Source: Paracidovorax cattleyae
GTDB taxonomy: Bacteria; Pseudomonadota; Gammaproteobacteria; Burkholderiales; Burkholderiaceae_C
NCBI RefSeq assembly: GCF_900104515.1
Contig: NZ_FNJL01000001.1
Span: 1-64,000 of the forward strand
Direction: 5' to 3'
DNA: 64,000 nt
A model generated the notes under the pieces. The model was not told the origin of the DNA and did not search any database. It was given only the letters and a program-made list of their open reading frames with translations. The stretch's first letter is position 1. The number at the start of each line of letters is the position of its first letter. Made by a program: the position numbers and the translations under genes. Shown here in pieces: positions 43,326 through 52,445 of the stretch.

Positions 43326-46300
43326 TCATTCGTGCAGGCCGCGCGGCGCGGCGATCACGGGGTGCGCCGAGGCCCCGTGGCCCGGCGTGCCCTGGCCGGC
43401 GTCGGTGATCGGCGCCACGTGGCTGCCGTGCTGCTGCAGCGGCCGGTTGCCCGCCAGGCGGCGCAGGGCGACGTAGAAGACCGGCGTGAGGAACAGGCCG
43501 AAGGCCGTGACGCCGATCATTCCGGCGAACACCGCAACGCCCATGGCGCTGCGCATCTCCGAGCCGGCGCCGGTGGACAGCACCAGGGGCAGCACGCCCA
43601 TCACGAAGGCCAGCGAGGTCATCAGGATGGGGCGCAGCCGCAGGCGGCTGGCCTCGATGGCGGCCTGCACCGGCGTGCGGCCGGCGAACTCCAGCTCCCG
43701 CGCGAACTCCACGATCAGGATCGCGTTCTTGGCCGACAGCCCCACCAGCACGATCAGCCCGATCTGGGTGAACACGTTGTTGTCGCCGCGGGTGAGCCAC
43801 ACGCCCGCCATGGCGGCCATCAGGCCCATGGGCACGATCAGGATGATGGCGATGGGCAGCGTCAGGCTCTCGTACTGCGCAGCCAGCACCAGGAACACCA
43901 GCAGGATGGCCAGCGGGAACACCAGAACGGCGGAGTTGCCGGCCAGGATTTCCTGGTAGGTCAGCTCCGTCCACTCGAAGCTGATGCCCGGCGGCAGCGT
44001 CTCGGCGGCGATGCGTTCCACCGCGGCCTGTGCCTGGCCCGACGAGAAGCCGGGCGCGGGCCCGCCGTTCACGTCGGCCGAGAGGAAGCCGTTGTAGCGC
44101 ATGGCGCGCTCGGGGCCGAAGCTGTTCTCGACCTTCATCAGCGCCGACAGCGGAACCATCTCGCCCGTGGCCGAGCGCACCTTGAGCAGGCCCACGTCCT
44201 CCGCCCGCGCCCGGTAGGGTGCATCGGCCTGCACGCGCACGCTGTAGGTTCGGCCGAACTGGTTGAAGTCGTTGGCGTACAGGCTGCCCAGGTAGATCTG
44301 CAGCGTCTCGAAGATGTCCGTCACCGGCACGCCGAGCTGGCGGGCCTTGGTGCGGTCGATGTCGGCGTACAGCTGCGGCACGTTGACCTGCCAGCTGGTG
44401 AACAGCCCCGCCAGTTCCGGCGTCTGGTAGGCCTTGGCCATGAAGGCTTTCACGGCCGCGTCCATGGCGCCATAGCCCAGCGAGGCGCGGTCCTCGATCT
44501 GCAGCTTGAAGCCGCCCGTCGTGCCCAGCCCCGCCACCGGCGGCGGCGGGAACATGGCGATGAACGCATCCTGGATGCTGCCGAAGGCCTGGTTGAGCTG
44601 GCCGGCGACGGCGCCGCCGCTCTGGTCGGCCCGCCTGCGCTCGGCGAAGGGCTTGAGCGTGACGAACACGATGCCCGCGTTGGAGCTGTTGGTGAAGCCG
44701 TTGATCGACAGGCCCGGGAAGGCGATGGCGTCCTCGACGTTGGGGTTCTTCTTGACGATCTCGCCCATGCGGCGGATGACGTCTTCCGTGCGGTCCAGCG
44801 TGGCACCGTCGGGCAGTTGCGCGAAGCCCACCAGGTACTGCTTGTCCTGCGCGGGCACGAAGCCGCCGGGCACCGCCTTGAAGAGGCCCCAGGTCGCGCC
44901 GACCAGCACCACATAGACAGCCAGCATCAGCGCCTTGCGGCCGATCACGCGGCGCACGCCGCCGCTATAGGCCTCGGAGCCGCGGTGGAACACGCGGTTG
45001 AAGCGGCGGAAGAAGCCGCCGAGCACGCGGTCCATGCCGCGGGTGAGCGCATCCTTGGGCTCGTGGTGGCCCTTGAGCAGCAGGGCGCTGAGCGCGGGCG
45101 ACAGCGTGAGCGAATTGATCGCCGAGATCACCGTGGAGATGGCGATGGTCACCGCGAACTGGCGGTAGAACTGCCCCGTGAGGCCGCTGATGAAGGCCAG
45201 CGGCACGAACACGGCCACCAGCACCAGCGCGATGGCGATGATGGGCCCGCTCACCTCGCGCATGGCGCGGTAGGTGGCCTCGCGCGGGGAGAGGCCCGCC
45301 TCGATGTTGCGCTCGACGTTCTCCACCACCACGATCGCGTCGTCCACCACGATGCCGATGGCCAGCACCAGCCCGAACAGCGACAGCGCGTTGATCGAGA
45401 AGCCCAGCAGGTGCAGCACTGCGAAGGTGCCCACCACCGACACCGGCACGGCCAGCAGCGGGATGATGGACGCGCGCCAGGTCTGCAGGAACAGGATCAC
45501 CACGATCACCACCAGCGCGATGGCCTCCAGCAGTGTCTGGATGACCGAGTGGATGGAGGCGCGCACGAACTGCGTGGGGTCGTAGGCGATGCGAAACTCC
45601 ACGCCCTCGGGCATGCGCCTTTGCAGCTCGGCCATGGTGGCGCGCACGTTGGCCGAGATGTCGAGCGCATTGGAGCCGGGCGCCTGGAACACGCCCATGC
45701 CCACGGCCGGATCGTTGTTGAGCAGGGAACGCAGCGAGTAGTCGGCCGCGCCCAGTTCCAGCCGGGCCACGTCGCGCAGGCGCGTCACCGCGCCGTCGGC
45801 GCCGGTCTTGACGATGATGTCGCCGAACTCTTCCACCGTGGCCAGGCGGCCCCGGGCGTTGATCGACAGTTGCATGTCCACGCCCGGCAGGCCGGGCGAC
45901 TGGCCCACCACGCCGGCGGCCGCCTGCACGTTCTGCCCGCGGATGGCGGCCACCACGTCGCCCGCGGACAGGCCGCGCTGCGCCACCTTCTGCGGATCCA
46001 GCCAGGCGCGCATGGAATAGTCGCCGCCGCCGAAGATCTGCACCTGCCCGACGCCGGGGATGCGGGCCAGCCGGTCCTTGACGTTGAGCACGGCGTAATT
46101 GCGCAGGTAGTCGATGTCGTAGCGGCCGTTGGGCGAGACCATGTGCACGACCATGGTCAGGTCCGGCGCGCTCTTCACCGTGGTGACGCCCAGGCGGCGC
46201 ACTTCCTCGGGCAGGCGCGGCTCGGCCTGCGAGACGCGGTTCTGCACCAGCTGCTGCGCCTTGTCCGGGTCGGTGCCCAGCGCGAAGGTCACGGTGAGCG

Positions 46301-46571
46301 TCATCACGCCGTCGGTCGTGGCCTGGCTGCCCATGTAGAGCATGCCTTCCACGCCGTTGATGGACTCCTCCAGCGGCGTGGCCACGGTCTCGGCGATCAC
46401 CTTGGGATTGGCGCCGGGGTAGGTGGCGCGCACCACCACGGAGGGCGGCGCCACCTCGGGGTATTCCGAGATCGGCAGCGCCCGCAGGGCGATCAGCCCC
46501 GCCAGGAAAATGAGCACCGACAGCACCCCGGCGAAGATGGGGCGGTCGATGAAGAAACGGGAGAGGTTCAT
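43326..46571 (-). CDS. RND efflux permease (MexF/AcrB-like, HAE1)
   Basis: Proton-driven inner-membrane drug exporter, 1081 residues. Start MNLSRFFIDRPIFAGVLSVL, then the periplasmic porter blocks (ISEYPEVAPPSVVVRATYPG, GVEGMLYMGSQATTDGVMTL), the helix-4 region GIVVDDAIVVVENVERNIEA with the paired Asp residues for proton relay, and the duplicated C-terminal half ending NAILIVEFARELE and FLTPVFYVALRRLAGNRPLQ. It most resembles MexF among known pumps (memory). Start at ATG 46571, 32 bases after the adaptor. Confidence 0.94.
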   Translation of the reverse strand: MNLSRFFIDRPIFAGVLSVLIFLAGLIALRALPISEYPEVAPPSVVVRATYPGANPKVIAETVATPLEESINGVEGMLYMGSQATTDGVMTLTVTFALGTDPDKAQQLVQNRVSQAEPRLPEEVRRLGVTTVKSAPDLTMVVHMVSPNGRYDIDYLRNYAVLNVKDRLARIPGVGQVQIFGGGDYSMRAWLDPQKVAQRGLSAGDVVAAIRGQNVQAAAGVVGQSPGLPGVDMQLSINARGRLATVEEFGDIIVKTGADGAVTRLRDVARLELGAADYSLRSLLNNDPAVGMGVFQAPGSNALDISANVRATMAELQRRMPEGVEFRIAYDPTQFVRASIHSVIQTLLEAIALVVIVVILFLQTWRASIIPLLAVPVSVVGTFAVLHLLGFSINALSLFGLVLAIGIVVDDAIVVVENVERNIEAGLSPREATYRAMREVSGPIIAIALVLVAVFVPLAFISGLTGQFYRQFAVTIAISTVISAINSLTLSPALSALLLKGHHEPKDALTRGMDRVLGGFFRRFNRVFHRGSEAYSGGVRRVIGRKALMLAVYVVLVGATWGLFKAVPGGFVPAQDKQYLVGFAQLPDGATLDRTEDVIRRMGEIVKKNPNVEDAIAFPGLSINGFTNSSNAGIVFVTLKPFAERRRADQSGGAVAGQLNQAFGSIQDAFIAMFPPPPVAGLGTTGGFKLQIEDRASLGYGAMDAAVKAFMAKAYQTPELAGLFTSWQVNVPQLYADIDRTKARQLGVPVTDIFETLQIYLGSLYANDFNQFGRTYSVRVQADAPYRARAEDVGLLKVRSATGEMVPLSALMKVENSFGPERAMRYNGFLSADVNGGPAPGFSSGQAQAAVERIAAETLPPGISFEWTELTYQEILAGNSAVLVFPLAILLVFLVLAAQYESLTLPIAIILIVPMGLMAAMAGVWLTRGDNNVFTQIGLIVLVGLSAKNAILIVEFARELEFAGRTPVQAAIEASRLRLRPILMTSLAFVMGVLPLVLSTGAGSEMRSAMGVAVFAGMIGVTAFGLFLTPVFYVALRRLAGNRPLQQHGSHVAPITDAGQGTPGHGASAHPVIAAPRGLHE

Positions 46572-46603
46572 GGTGTCGTTCTCTGCTCTCTGAAGCCCGG
46601 CGC

Positions 46604-47860
46604 TCAGGCCGCGGGCTGCCGGGCGGCGGCACGCGCCTGCGCGCCCTCGCTGCCCACTTCGGACTTGGCGGCCATGGGCACCTCCTGCGGAGCGACCACG
46701 GCGCCGGGACGCACGCGCTGCAGGCCGTTGACGACGATGCGCTCGCCCGCCTTCAGGCCCGCGGTGACGACGCGCAGGCCATCGACCGGCGCGCCCAGCT
46801 GCACCTCGCGGTACTCGGCCTTGTTGCCCTCGCCCACCACCATCACGAACTTCTTGCTCTGGTCCGTGCCCACGGCACGCTCGTTGATCAGCACGGCCTG
46901 GGTGCTCTTCGCCTGGCCCATGCGGATGCGGGCGAACTGGCCCGGCATGAGGACGCCGCCTTCGTTGTCGAACACCGCGCGCACGCGCACCGTGCCGCTG
47001 CGCGCATCCACCTGGTTGTCGATGAGCTGCAGATGCCCGGTGTGCGGCGTGCTGCCGGTGGTGCCCGTGCCCATCTGCACGGGAATGCGCTCGATGAGCG
47101 TGCGGGCGCTCTGGCCGGAGCGCAGCCCTTCCAGCGCGCGGGTCACGATCTGCTCGTCGGTGTCGAAGCTGGCGTAGATCGGGCTGACCGACACCAGCGT
47201 CGTGAGCACCGGCGCGCCGGCCCCGGAGCCCACGAGGTTGCCCACGGTGACCTCGATGCGGCCCACACGGCCCGCGACCGGCGCACGCACCTGGGTGTAG
47301 CCCAGGTTCAGGCGCGCCGTCTGCAATGCGGCCTGGGCGGCGCGCAGATTGGCCTCCGCCTCGCGCTGGGCGTTCACGCGCTCGTCGCGCTCGCGCTGGG
47401 CGATGGCGTGCTCCTCCCACAGGCGGCTGGCGCGCTCCATCTCGCTGCGGGTGTAGGACATGCGGGCCTGGGCGGCCACCACCTGCGCATCGGCCCGGTC
47501 CACCTCGGCCGCATAGGGGGCAGGGTCCACGGTGAAGAGCAGGTCGCCCTGCTTCACGAGCACTCCTTCGCGGAAGTGCACGGCCTGCACGGCGCCAGCC
47601 ACCCGCGGGCGGATGTCCACGCGCTGCACCGCCTCGAGTCGGCCGGAGAACTCGTCCCATAGCGCGACGTCCTGCTGCACCACGGCCGCGACGGACACCG
47701 GCACGGCCGGCGGCGCGGCGTCGGCGGCAGGCGCCTCGGCGTGCGAGGCGGAGAGCCCGAACAGGGCGCCGCCACCGGCCGCGATGGCAGCTGCGGCGCC
47801 GGCAGCGGTCCACCAGCGGCGCGCGGGTGAGAAGAGGGAAACGGTTGGGGATGACGGCAT
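46604..47860 (-). CDS. RND efflux periplasmic adaptor (MexE-like)
   Basis: Membrane-fusion protein linking permease and outer-membrane channel. 418 residues from the ATG at 47860, which has AAGGA upstream; the open frame runs further upstream without similarity. N-terminal anchor (TAAGAAAAIAAGGGALFGLS), barrel-sandwich lipoyl parts (VDIRPRVAGAVQAVHFREGV, YTQVRAPVAGRVGRIEVTVG) flanking a coiled-coil hairpin at about 120-190, then the beta-barrel part (FDNEGGVLMPGQFARIRMGQ). First gene of the efflux operon. Confidence 0.92.
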   Translation of the reverse strand: MPSSPTVSLFSPARRWWTAAGAAAAIAAGGGALFGLSASHAEAPAADAAPPAVPVSVAAVVQQDVALWDEFSGRLEAVQRVDIRPRVAGAVQAVHFREGVLVKQGDLLFTVDPAPYAAEVDRADAQVVAAQARMSYTRSEMERASRLWEEHAIAQRERDERVNAQREAEANLRAAQAALQTARLNLGYTQVRAPVAGRVGRIEVTVGNLVGSGAGAPVLTTLVSVSPIYASFDTDEQIVTRALEGLRSGQSARTLIERIPVQMGTGTTGSTPHTGHLQLIDNQVDARSGTVRVRAVFDNEGGVLMPGQFARIRMGQAKSTQAVLINERAVGTDQSKKFVMVVGEGNKAEYREVQLGAPVDGLRVVTAGLKAGERIVVNGLQRVRPGAVVAPQEVPMAAKSEVGSEGAQARAAARQPAA

Positions 47861-48028
47861 GGCAGATCCTTCGGGTGTGTCTGAAAACGGTGCAATCGCA
47901 AGCAAGAAAAAGCGGGGCCGGCACCGGCCGGGCAAAGCCTTCCCCTCCGGCCCGCAGGCCGGAAAAAATGCATCGAAGGGGATAAGCCGCGCCCGGGCGC
48001 GGATAAGGCAACGGGGCCGGATTCTCAA

Positions 48029-48048
48029 ACCTCAACCATCATTGAGGT
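48029..48048. promoter_or_regulatory. Inverted repeat upstream of the efflux operon
   Basis: ACCTCAA-CCATCA-TTGAGGT is a perfect 7+7 dyad in the 233-base gap before the adaptor gene, among AT-richer sequence. It could bind a regulator of the efflux operon. The bound factor is unknown. Confidence 0.4.
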
Positions 48049-48093
48049 CAATACCTTCCCTGGTGATGGAAGGAAGTTTTTTCAAAGAGGGGG

Positions 48094-48939
48094 TCAGCGC
48101 GGCGCCGGACATCGGCCGGCATCCATGAAGCTGCGGAAGCGATCGCGCGCGTCGCCCGCGCACGGGCAGGCCTGGGTGCCGGAATCCAGCAGCGCATCGG
48201 GCCAGCGTTCGGCCTTGCGCAGCACATGCAGCTCCACCAGCTGGCCGGCGGCCTTCAGCCGAGACGCATAGGCCAGCGTCTCGTCGTGCATGGGGTCGGT
48301 GTCGCCGACCAGCAGCAGCGTGGGCGGCAGGCCCGCCAGGCGCTGTGCGGTGCCGGGCACGGCATACGGATGCTCCGCATCGCGTGCGCACCGCAGGAAC
48401 TTCTCCCAGCCCTGCGCCCATCGGCAGGCCTCGGCGCCTTCCGTGGCGGCCCGCAGCGACGGCGTGCCGGCGCAGGGATCGAGCATGGGCGACACCAGGA
48501 TCTGCCCCGCCAGCGGCGGATGGGACTGGTCGCGCGCCATCAGGCACACGCCCGCCGCGAGGTTCCCGCCGGCTTCCTCCCCGGCCACATAGACCGGCGC
48601 GCCCGCGCCGGCCAGCCGGGTGCGGTAGCGATAGACCCACTGCAGCACGGCATAGCCCGTCTCCAGCGGCTGCGGGAACGGATGCTCGGGCGCCAGCGGA
48701 TAGGCCACAGACACCACCAGCGCCCCGGCTTCCTGCAACAGGCCGGCGATCGTGCAGCCGCTGTCCAGGTCGCCGGACACGAAGGCCCCCCCATGGAAAT
48801 GCACGACCAGCGGCGACGTCTCGCCGGCCTTCCTGCGGCCGTACATCCGCACGGCGACGTCCTGCCCCGGCGCCACCGCAATGGTGGATTCGGAACGGGC
48901 GCCGTCGGACGTGGAACGGGAAGATGCGGTGGTGGGCAT
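48094..48939 (-). CDS. Alpha/beta-hydrolase fold protein, HSL-like, lacking the nucleophile motif
   Basis: 281 residues resembling hormone-sensitive-lipase-type esterases: the oxyanion-hole HFHGGAFVSGD near 48-58 and the core SVAYPLAPEHPFPQPLE are normal. The nucleophile elbow, usually GDSAGG, reads VAGEEAGGNLAAG, so the serine is replaced by glutamate. The late histidine block is also not recognisable (LRKAERWPD in its place); the late aspartate in LLLVGDTDPMHDE remains. It is therefore probably not a normal esterase. Start at ATG 48939. It precedes the efflux operon on the same strand and is divergent from a LysR gene. Confidence 0.8.
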   Translation of the reverse strand: MPTTASSRSTSDGARSESTIAVAPGQDVAVRMYGRRKAGETSPLVVHFHGGAFVSGDLDSGCTIAGLLQEAGALVVSVAYPLAPEHPFPQPLETGYAVLQWVYRYRTRLAGAGAPVYVAGEEAGGNLAAGVCLMARDQSHPPLAGQILVSPMLDPCAGTPSLRAATEGAEACRWAQGWEKFLRCARDAEHPYAVPGTAQRLAGLPPTLLLVGDTDPMHDETLAYASRLKAAGQLVELHVLRKAERWPDALLDSGTQACPCAGDARDRFRSFMDAGRCPAPR

Positions 48940-49101
48940 GGTGGTGTGGCCGGAAACACTCCGGTGATGCAAATGTAGGCGTGCGGACAGCGACGATAAA
49001 CCAGCCGATGCGGGCCTCACTGTTTCCAAAGTCCGAACAATCGAACCCCGCGGCACATGTGAGAATTTGCCAGCCCGAAGAGGCACCGAGGAAGGAACGC
49101 C

Positions 49102-50013
49102 ATGGACCAGATCCAGGCCATGCGCATCTACGCGCGGGTGGTGGAAGCCGGCACGTTCACGCGCGCCGCAGACTCCCTGCAACTGCCCAAAGCCACTGTC
49201 ACCAAGCACATCCAGGCCCTGGAGGCGCGCCTGCGCGTGCGCCTGCTCAACCGTACCACGCGGCGCGTGACCGTCACGGCCGATGGCGCGGCCTACTACG
49301 ACCGCGCCGTGCGCCTGCTGGCCGATTTCGACGACATCGAGGCCAGCATGACCCATGCCCGCGCCACGCCCAGCGGAAGGCTGCGCGTGGACGTGGGCAC
49401 GGCCATGGCACGGCTGCTCATCATTCCCCACCTGGAGGAATTCCACGCCCGCTACCCCGACATCCAGCTCGACCTGGGCGTGAGCGACCGCCTCGTGGAC
49501 CTGCTCAGCGACAACGTGGACTGCGTGATCCGCGGCGGCGAACTCACCGACCAGTCGCTCGTGGCGCGCCGCATCGGCATGCTGGCGTTCATCACCGTGG
49601 CTGCCCCCTCCTATCTCGCGCGCCATGGCACGCCGGCCCGGCCGCTGGACCTCGAGAACGGGCACCGCAGCGTGATCTATTTCTCGCCGCGCACCTCGCG
49701 CCGCTATCCGCTGGAATTCCACCGCGACGGCGAGGCGATCGAGATCGGCGGCCCCTCCCAGCTGGCGGTGAACGAAAGCAATGCCTACCTGGCCGCGCTG
49801 CTCGCCGGCCGGGGCGTGGGGCAGATCACCACCCTGCAGGCCCAGGGCCCCCTGGAGCGGGGCGAACTGGTGCGCCTGCTGCCCGAATGGTCGCATCCAC
49901 TGATGCCCGTCTATGTGGTGTACCCACCCAACCGCCACCTGAGTGCCCGCGTGCGCGCCTTCGTGGACTGGGCCGCGGAACTGTTCGCGCGGGAACGCCA
50001 CCTGCAGGGCTGA
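49102..50013 (+). CDS. LysR family transcriptional regulator next to the efflux operon
   Basis: 303-residue LysR-type protein; helix-turn-helix MRIYARVVEAGTFTRAADSL then LPKATVTKHIQALEARLRVR at about 7-60, and a C-terminal ligand domain. ATG at 49102 after AGGAAGGA. Divergent from the alpha/beta-hydrolase-like gene with 162 bases between. By position it likely regulates that gene and the efflux operon behind it, as MexT does for mexEF-oprN, but its sequence type (CrgA-like) differs from MexT. Confidence 0.86.
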   Translation: MDQIQAMRIYARVVEAGTFTRAADSLQLPKATVTKHIQALEARLRVRLLNRTTRRVTVTADGAAYYDRAVRLLADFDDIEASMTHARATPSGRLRVDVGTAMARLLIIPHLEEFHARYPDIQLDLGVSDRLVDLLSDNVDCVIRGGELTDQSLVARRIGMLAFITVAAPSYLARHGTPARPLDLENGHRSVIYFSPRTSRRYPLEFHRDGEAIEIGGPSQLAVNESNAYLAALLAGRGVGQITTLQAQGPLERGELVRLLPEWSHPLMPVYVVYPPNRHLSARVRAFVDWAAELFARERHLQG

Positions 50014-50040
50014 GCCCCCCCGATCGCAGACAGGCCCGAT

Positions 50041-50388
50041 ATGCTCGGCGCCATGACCGCAGACTCCCCCGACCTCCCGGACTCCCCTGTCCCGCCGCCC
50101 ACCCCCCCGGCGGCGGACCACGCGCATGCCCCATCCGCACCGGCGCAGCCCCGCAATCCGCTGCACGGACTCACGCTGGAGGCCATCGTGGTCGCCCTGC
50201 AGCAGGAATACGGCTGGAAGGGCCTGGCAGAGCGCGTTCCCGTGCGCTGCTTCCAGAGCGAGCCCAGCGTGGCGTCCAGCCTGAAATTCCTGCGCAAGAC
50301 GCCCTGGGCGCGCGAGAAAGTGGAAAGCCTCTACCTCTTCATGCTGCGGGACCGCAGGCGTGGCAACGCGCCCGGGAAAGGCCGCTGA
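50041..50388 (+). CDS. VF530 family DNA-binding protein (DUF2132)
   Basis: 115 residues: a Pro/Asp/Ala-rich tail of about 37 residues, then the compact VF530 domain ([68 protein letters not shown]). This domain binds double-stranded DNA in structural work on the Vibrio protein; its role is undefined. Start at 50041 or the next ATG at 50053. It converges with the exporter gene, four bases apart. Confidence 0.85.
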   Translation: MLGAMTADSPDLPDSPVPPPTPPAADHAHAPSAPAQPRNPLHGLTLEAIVVALQQEYGWKGLAERVPVRCFQSEPSVASSLKFLRKTPWAREKVESLYLFMLRDRRRGNAPGKGR

Positions 50389-50392
50389 AGGC

Positions 50393-51274
50393 CTACGGCA
50401 AGGTCAGGTACCGGGCCAGCGCCAGCAGCGTGATCGTGACGATGACGAAGGCTTCCAGGCGGCTGGGCTTTTCCCGCAGCAGCAGGGCGGACAGCGCCAT
50501 GGCCATCAACCCCGTCGTGTTCAGGATGGGCCACGCCACTGCGGATGCGGCACTGGTGATGGCGTAGATGAAAGTCACCTGGGTGGCCACCGTGAGGAGG
50601 GCCCGCACGCCGAACAGCAGGCCCATCGGTTGCGAGGGCCCCGAAGGAGCCCGTGCGTGCGCCAGCACGAGCAGCGGCATGGAAGACCACAGCGCACGCC
50701 ACGCCATCACGGCCACCGCGAATGCCAGCAGGTTGCCGGACGACCGGGCCGACGGGCCCTGCCCTGGCGAGAACAGCCACGGGGACACGGTCGCCTGCAG
50801 CGTCAACGCCGCGCAGACGATCGCCGCTCTCGCGATGAACCCGTGCCGCCGCTCCACGGCGCCGTGCCGCCACAGCAGGGGCACGCAGGCCACGGTGGTC
50901 GCCACGGCGAACGCATAGGTCTCGGCGTTCCATTCCCCGGTGATGCACAGGATGCCCAGGGGGATGAAGAGATCGGACAGCTTGCCGGACACGGTGACCT
51001 GGTTCACCGTCAGTGAACGGAACGCATGGGAATAGGCATACGCGACGAGCTGGACCAGGCCGCTGAAGACGACCGCCTTCCAGTCCAGCAACCAGCCGAG
51101 CGGCTCCCCCCAGGAACGCAGGTACATCGACGCCGCGCACAGCAGCAGGAGCGCGGGTATCGCGTTGTTGAGGAAATTGACCCGGACGATCGACAGGCCC
51201 TTGCGTCCGATCTGCTGGCGGTCTATCAGATTCAGGCCGGCCCGGCACAGGGCAGAGGCCCACGCCACCACCAT
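50393..51274 (-). CDS. DMT/EamA-type membrane transporter of the Nudix/SAHH-like unit
   Basis: About 293 residues with around ten hydrophobic helices, two EamA-like halves. It is distant from YddG and I do not recognise the subfamily. The start is unclear: ATG 51274 is chosen because AGGAGGT lies directly upstream, although the gap is short; GTG 51271 or 51268 would have better spacing, and an in-frame GTG at 51337 would overlap the upstream gene by 40 bases. It is the third gene of a unit with an SAHH-like and a Nudix gene, so it may export the product they make (inference). Confidence 0.72.
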   Translation of the reverse strand: MVVAWASALCRAGLNLIDRQQIGRKGLSIVRVNFLNNAIPALLLLCAASMYLRSWGEPLGWLLDWKAVVFSGLVQLVAYAYSHAFRSLTVNQVTVSGKLSDLFIPLGILCITGEWNAETYAFAVATTVACVPLLWRHGAVERRHGFIARAAIVCAALTLQATVSPWLFSPGQGPSARSSGNLLAFAVAVMAWRALWSSMPLLVLAHARAPSGPSQPMGLLFGVRALLTVATQVTFIYAITSAASAVAWPILNTTGLMAMALSALLLREKPSRLEAFVIVTITLLALARYLTLP

Positions 51275-51297
51275 GACCTCCTGCGCGGACAACGCGT

Positions 51298-52440
51298 TCA
51301 ATGGGCCATGCCCTGGCGCGAGAAGCGCGTGATCCACAGGGCGGAAATGAATTGTTTCGCGTCGTCGCCCAGTTCCACCACCCGGTCCCGCGGCGCATCA
51401 CCGATCCTGGAGAGTGCGAAGAGCAGCTCGGCCTGCACGAGATCGATGAACGGCCCGACCACGCCTCCGTGCATGAAATTGGCCGACTTGCCCTCGTTGC
51501 AGAGGAAGAACCGGTTGCCCTGTGCATTCACCTGCAGCACGTGCCTGTGCCTGCCGGGACTCGCGCTGGCGATCATGTCCTGGTGGTTCTCGATCTCGTC
51601 GTCGGCCGAAGTGGCGGTGAAGATGTAGGCATTGCGCCGGATGGCGCCCAGGTCGGACACTCCGATGGACCGGTTGCCGGTCGCGCAGAAAATGAGTTCC
51701 GACGACCTCAAAAGTTCGTGCTTCTGCCCGGTGTGGTAACCGTGTGCCAGCGCCAGCACCTGGCGGATCGGGTTCGTGTCGTACACGTCGACGCGGACGC
51801 CTTTGGCATGCAGGTGCCGGGCAATGCTCGATCCGATCTTCCCGTAGCCCAGTACCAGGGCCCTGCGGCCGGTCAGGATGTTGCCGAGCTCCCGCAGCAG
51901 GGCCTCGGCGGAAAACGTGATGGCCTGGCCCACGAGGAAATCCTCCGGCTCCTTGAGCTTGCTCCTGGCCACGGACATGACGGGACAGGGAAACGTCTCT
52001 CCCCCGCCCGCCCGAATGCTGCGCAATGCGGCATCGTACTTCTGGTGTCCGTTCTCGGTGTCCTCGATGATGCCCACCAGCTGTGAAGGAAACGCCTTCT
52101 TCAGCGCGGCCAGGATGCTCGAGAAATAGCCCCCGGTATCGATCGCCGCGAAAGACTCCTCCCCGATCAGGCTGCGCAGGTGGGCAATGAAGCCGGGCGC
52201 GTTCTGCCGGATCCTGTCCCGCGTGTAGTGGATCACCGGTACCTGCTCCTGGATCACGCGGCAGGTGGGCCCGTGCAGCGAACTGGGCTTGGGAATCACC
52301 GCTGCCAGGGGCAGGCGTTCGTGGATACCGAGAACGAAATTCTCGCTTCCGGGAACGATGTGCGTCACGATAACCAGCCTGCCTGCCCGCAGGGGAATGC
52401 TGCGGTCCAGGATCGCCTGGAAGAACGCTTTTGAATCCAT
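51298..52440 (-). CDS. S-adenosylhomocysteinase-like NAD(P)-binding protein
   Basis: 380 residues built like S-adenosylhomocysteine hydrolase but divergent. The N-terminal part has an EDTENG segment (GIIEDTENGHQKYDAAL) aligned to EETTTG of SAHH; then FPCPVMSVARSKLKEPEDFL aligned to the KSKFDN region; then a clear NAD-binding motif LVLGYGKIGSSIARHL followed by VDVYDTNP, an SAHH-style acidic residue after beta-2. The usual NIGHFD block reads IFTATSADDEI, so the catalytic histidine is missing, and the C-terminal KYY tail is absent. It therefore is unlikely to hydrolyse SAH; an NAD-dependent role on another substrate is more likely. It begins five bases after the Nudix stop. Confidence 0.72.
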   Translation of the reverse strand: MDSKAFFQAILDRSIPLRAGRLVIVTHIVPGSENFVLGIHERLPLAAVIPKPSSLHGPTCRVIQEQVPVIHYTRDRIRQNAPGFIAHLRSLIGEESFAAIDTGGYFSSILAALKKAFPSQLVGIIEDTENGHQKYDAALRSIRAGGGETFPCPVMSVARSKLKEPEDFLVGQAITFSAEALLRELGNILTGRRALVLGYGKIGSSIARHLHAKGVRVDVYDTNPIRQVLALAHGYHTGQKHELLRSSELIFCATGNRSIGVSDLGAIRRNAYIFTATSADDEIENHQDMIASASPGRHRHVLQVNAQGNRFFLCNEGKSANFMHGGVVGPFIDLVQAELLFALSRIGDAPRDRVVELGDDAKQFISALWITRFSRQGMAH

Positions 52441-52445
52441 GTCGC

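Noticed and set aside
43326-48035. Apparent 1569-residue fusion of the RND permease with upstream sequence
   Set aside because: The upstream extension runs through the adaptor gene in another frame; the permease start at 46571 matches the family start.
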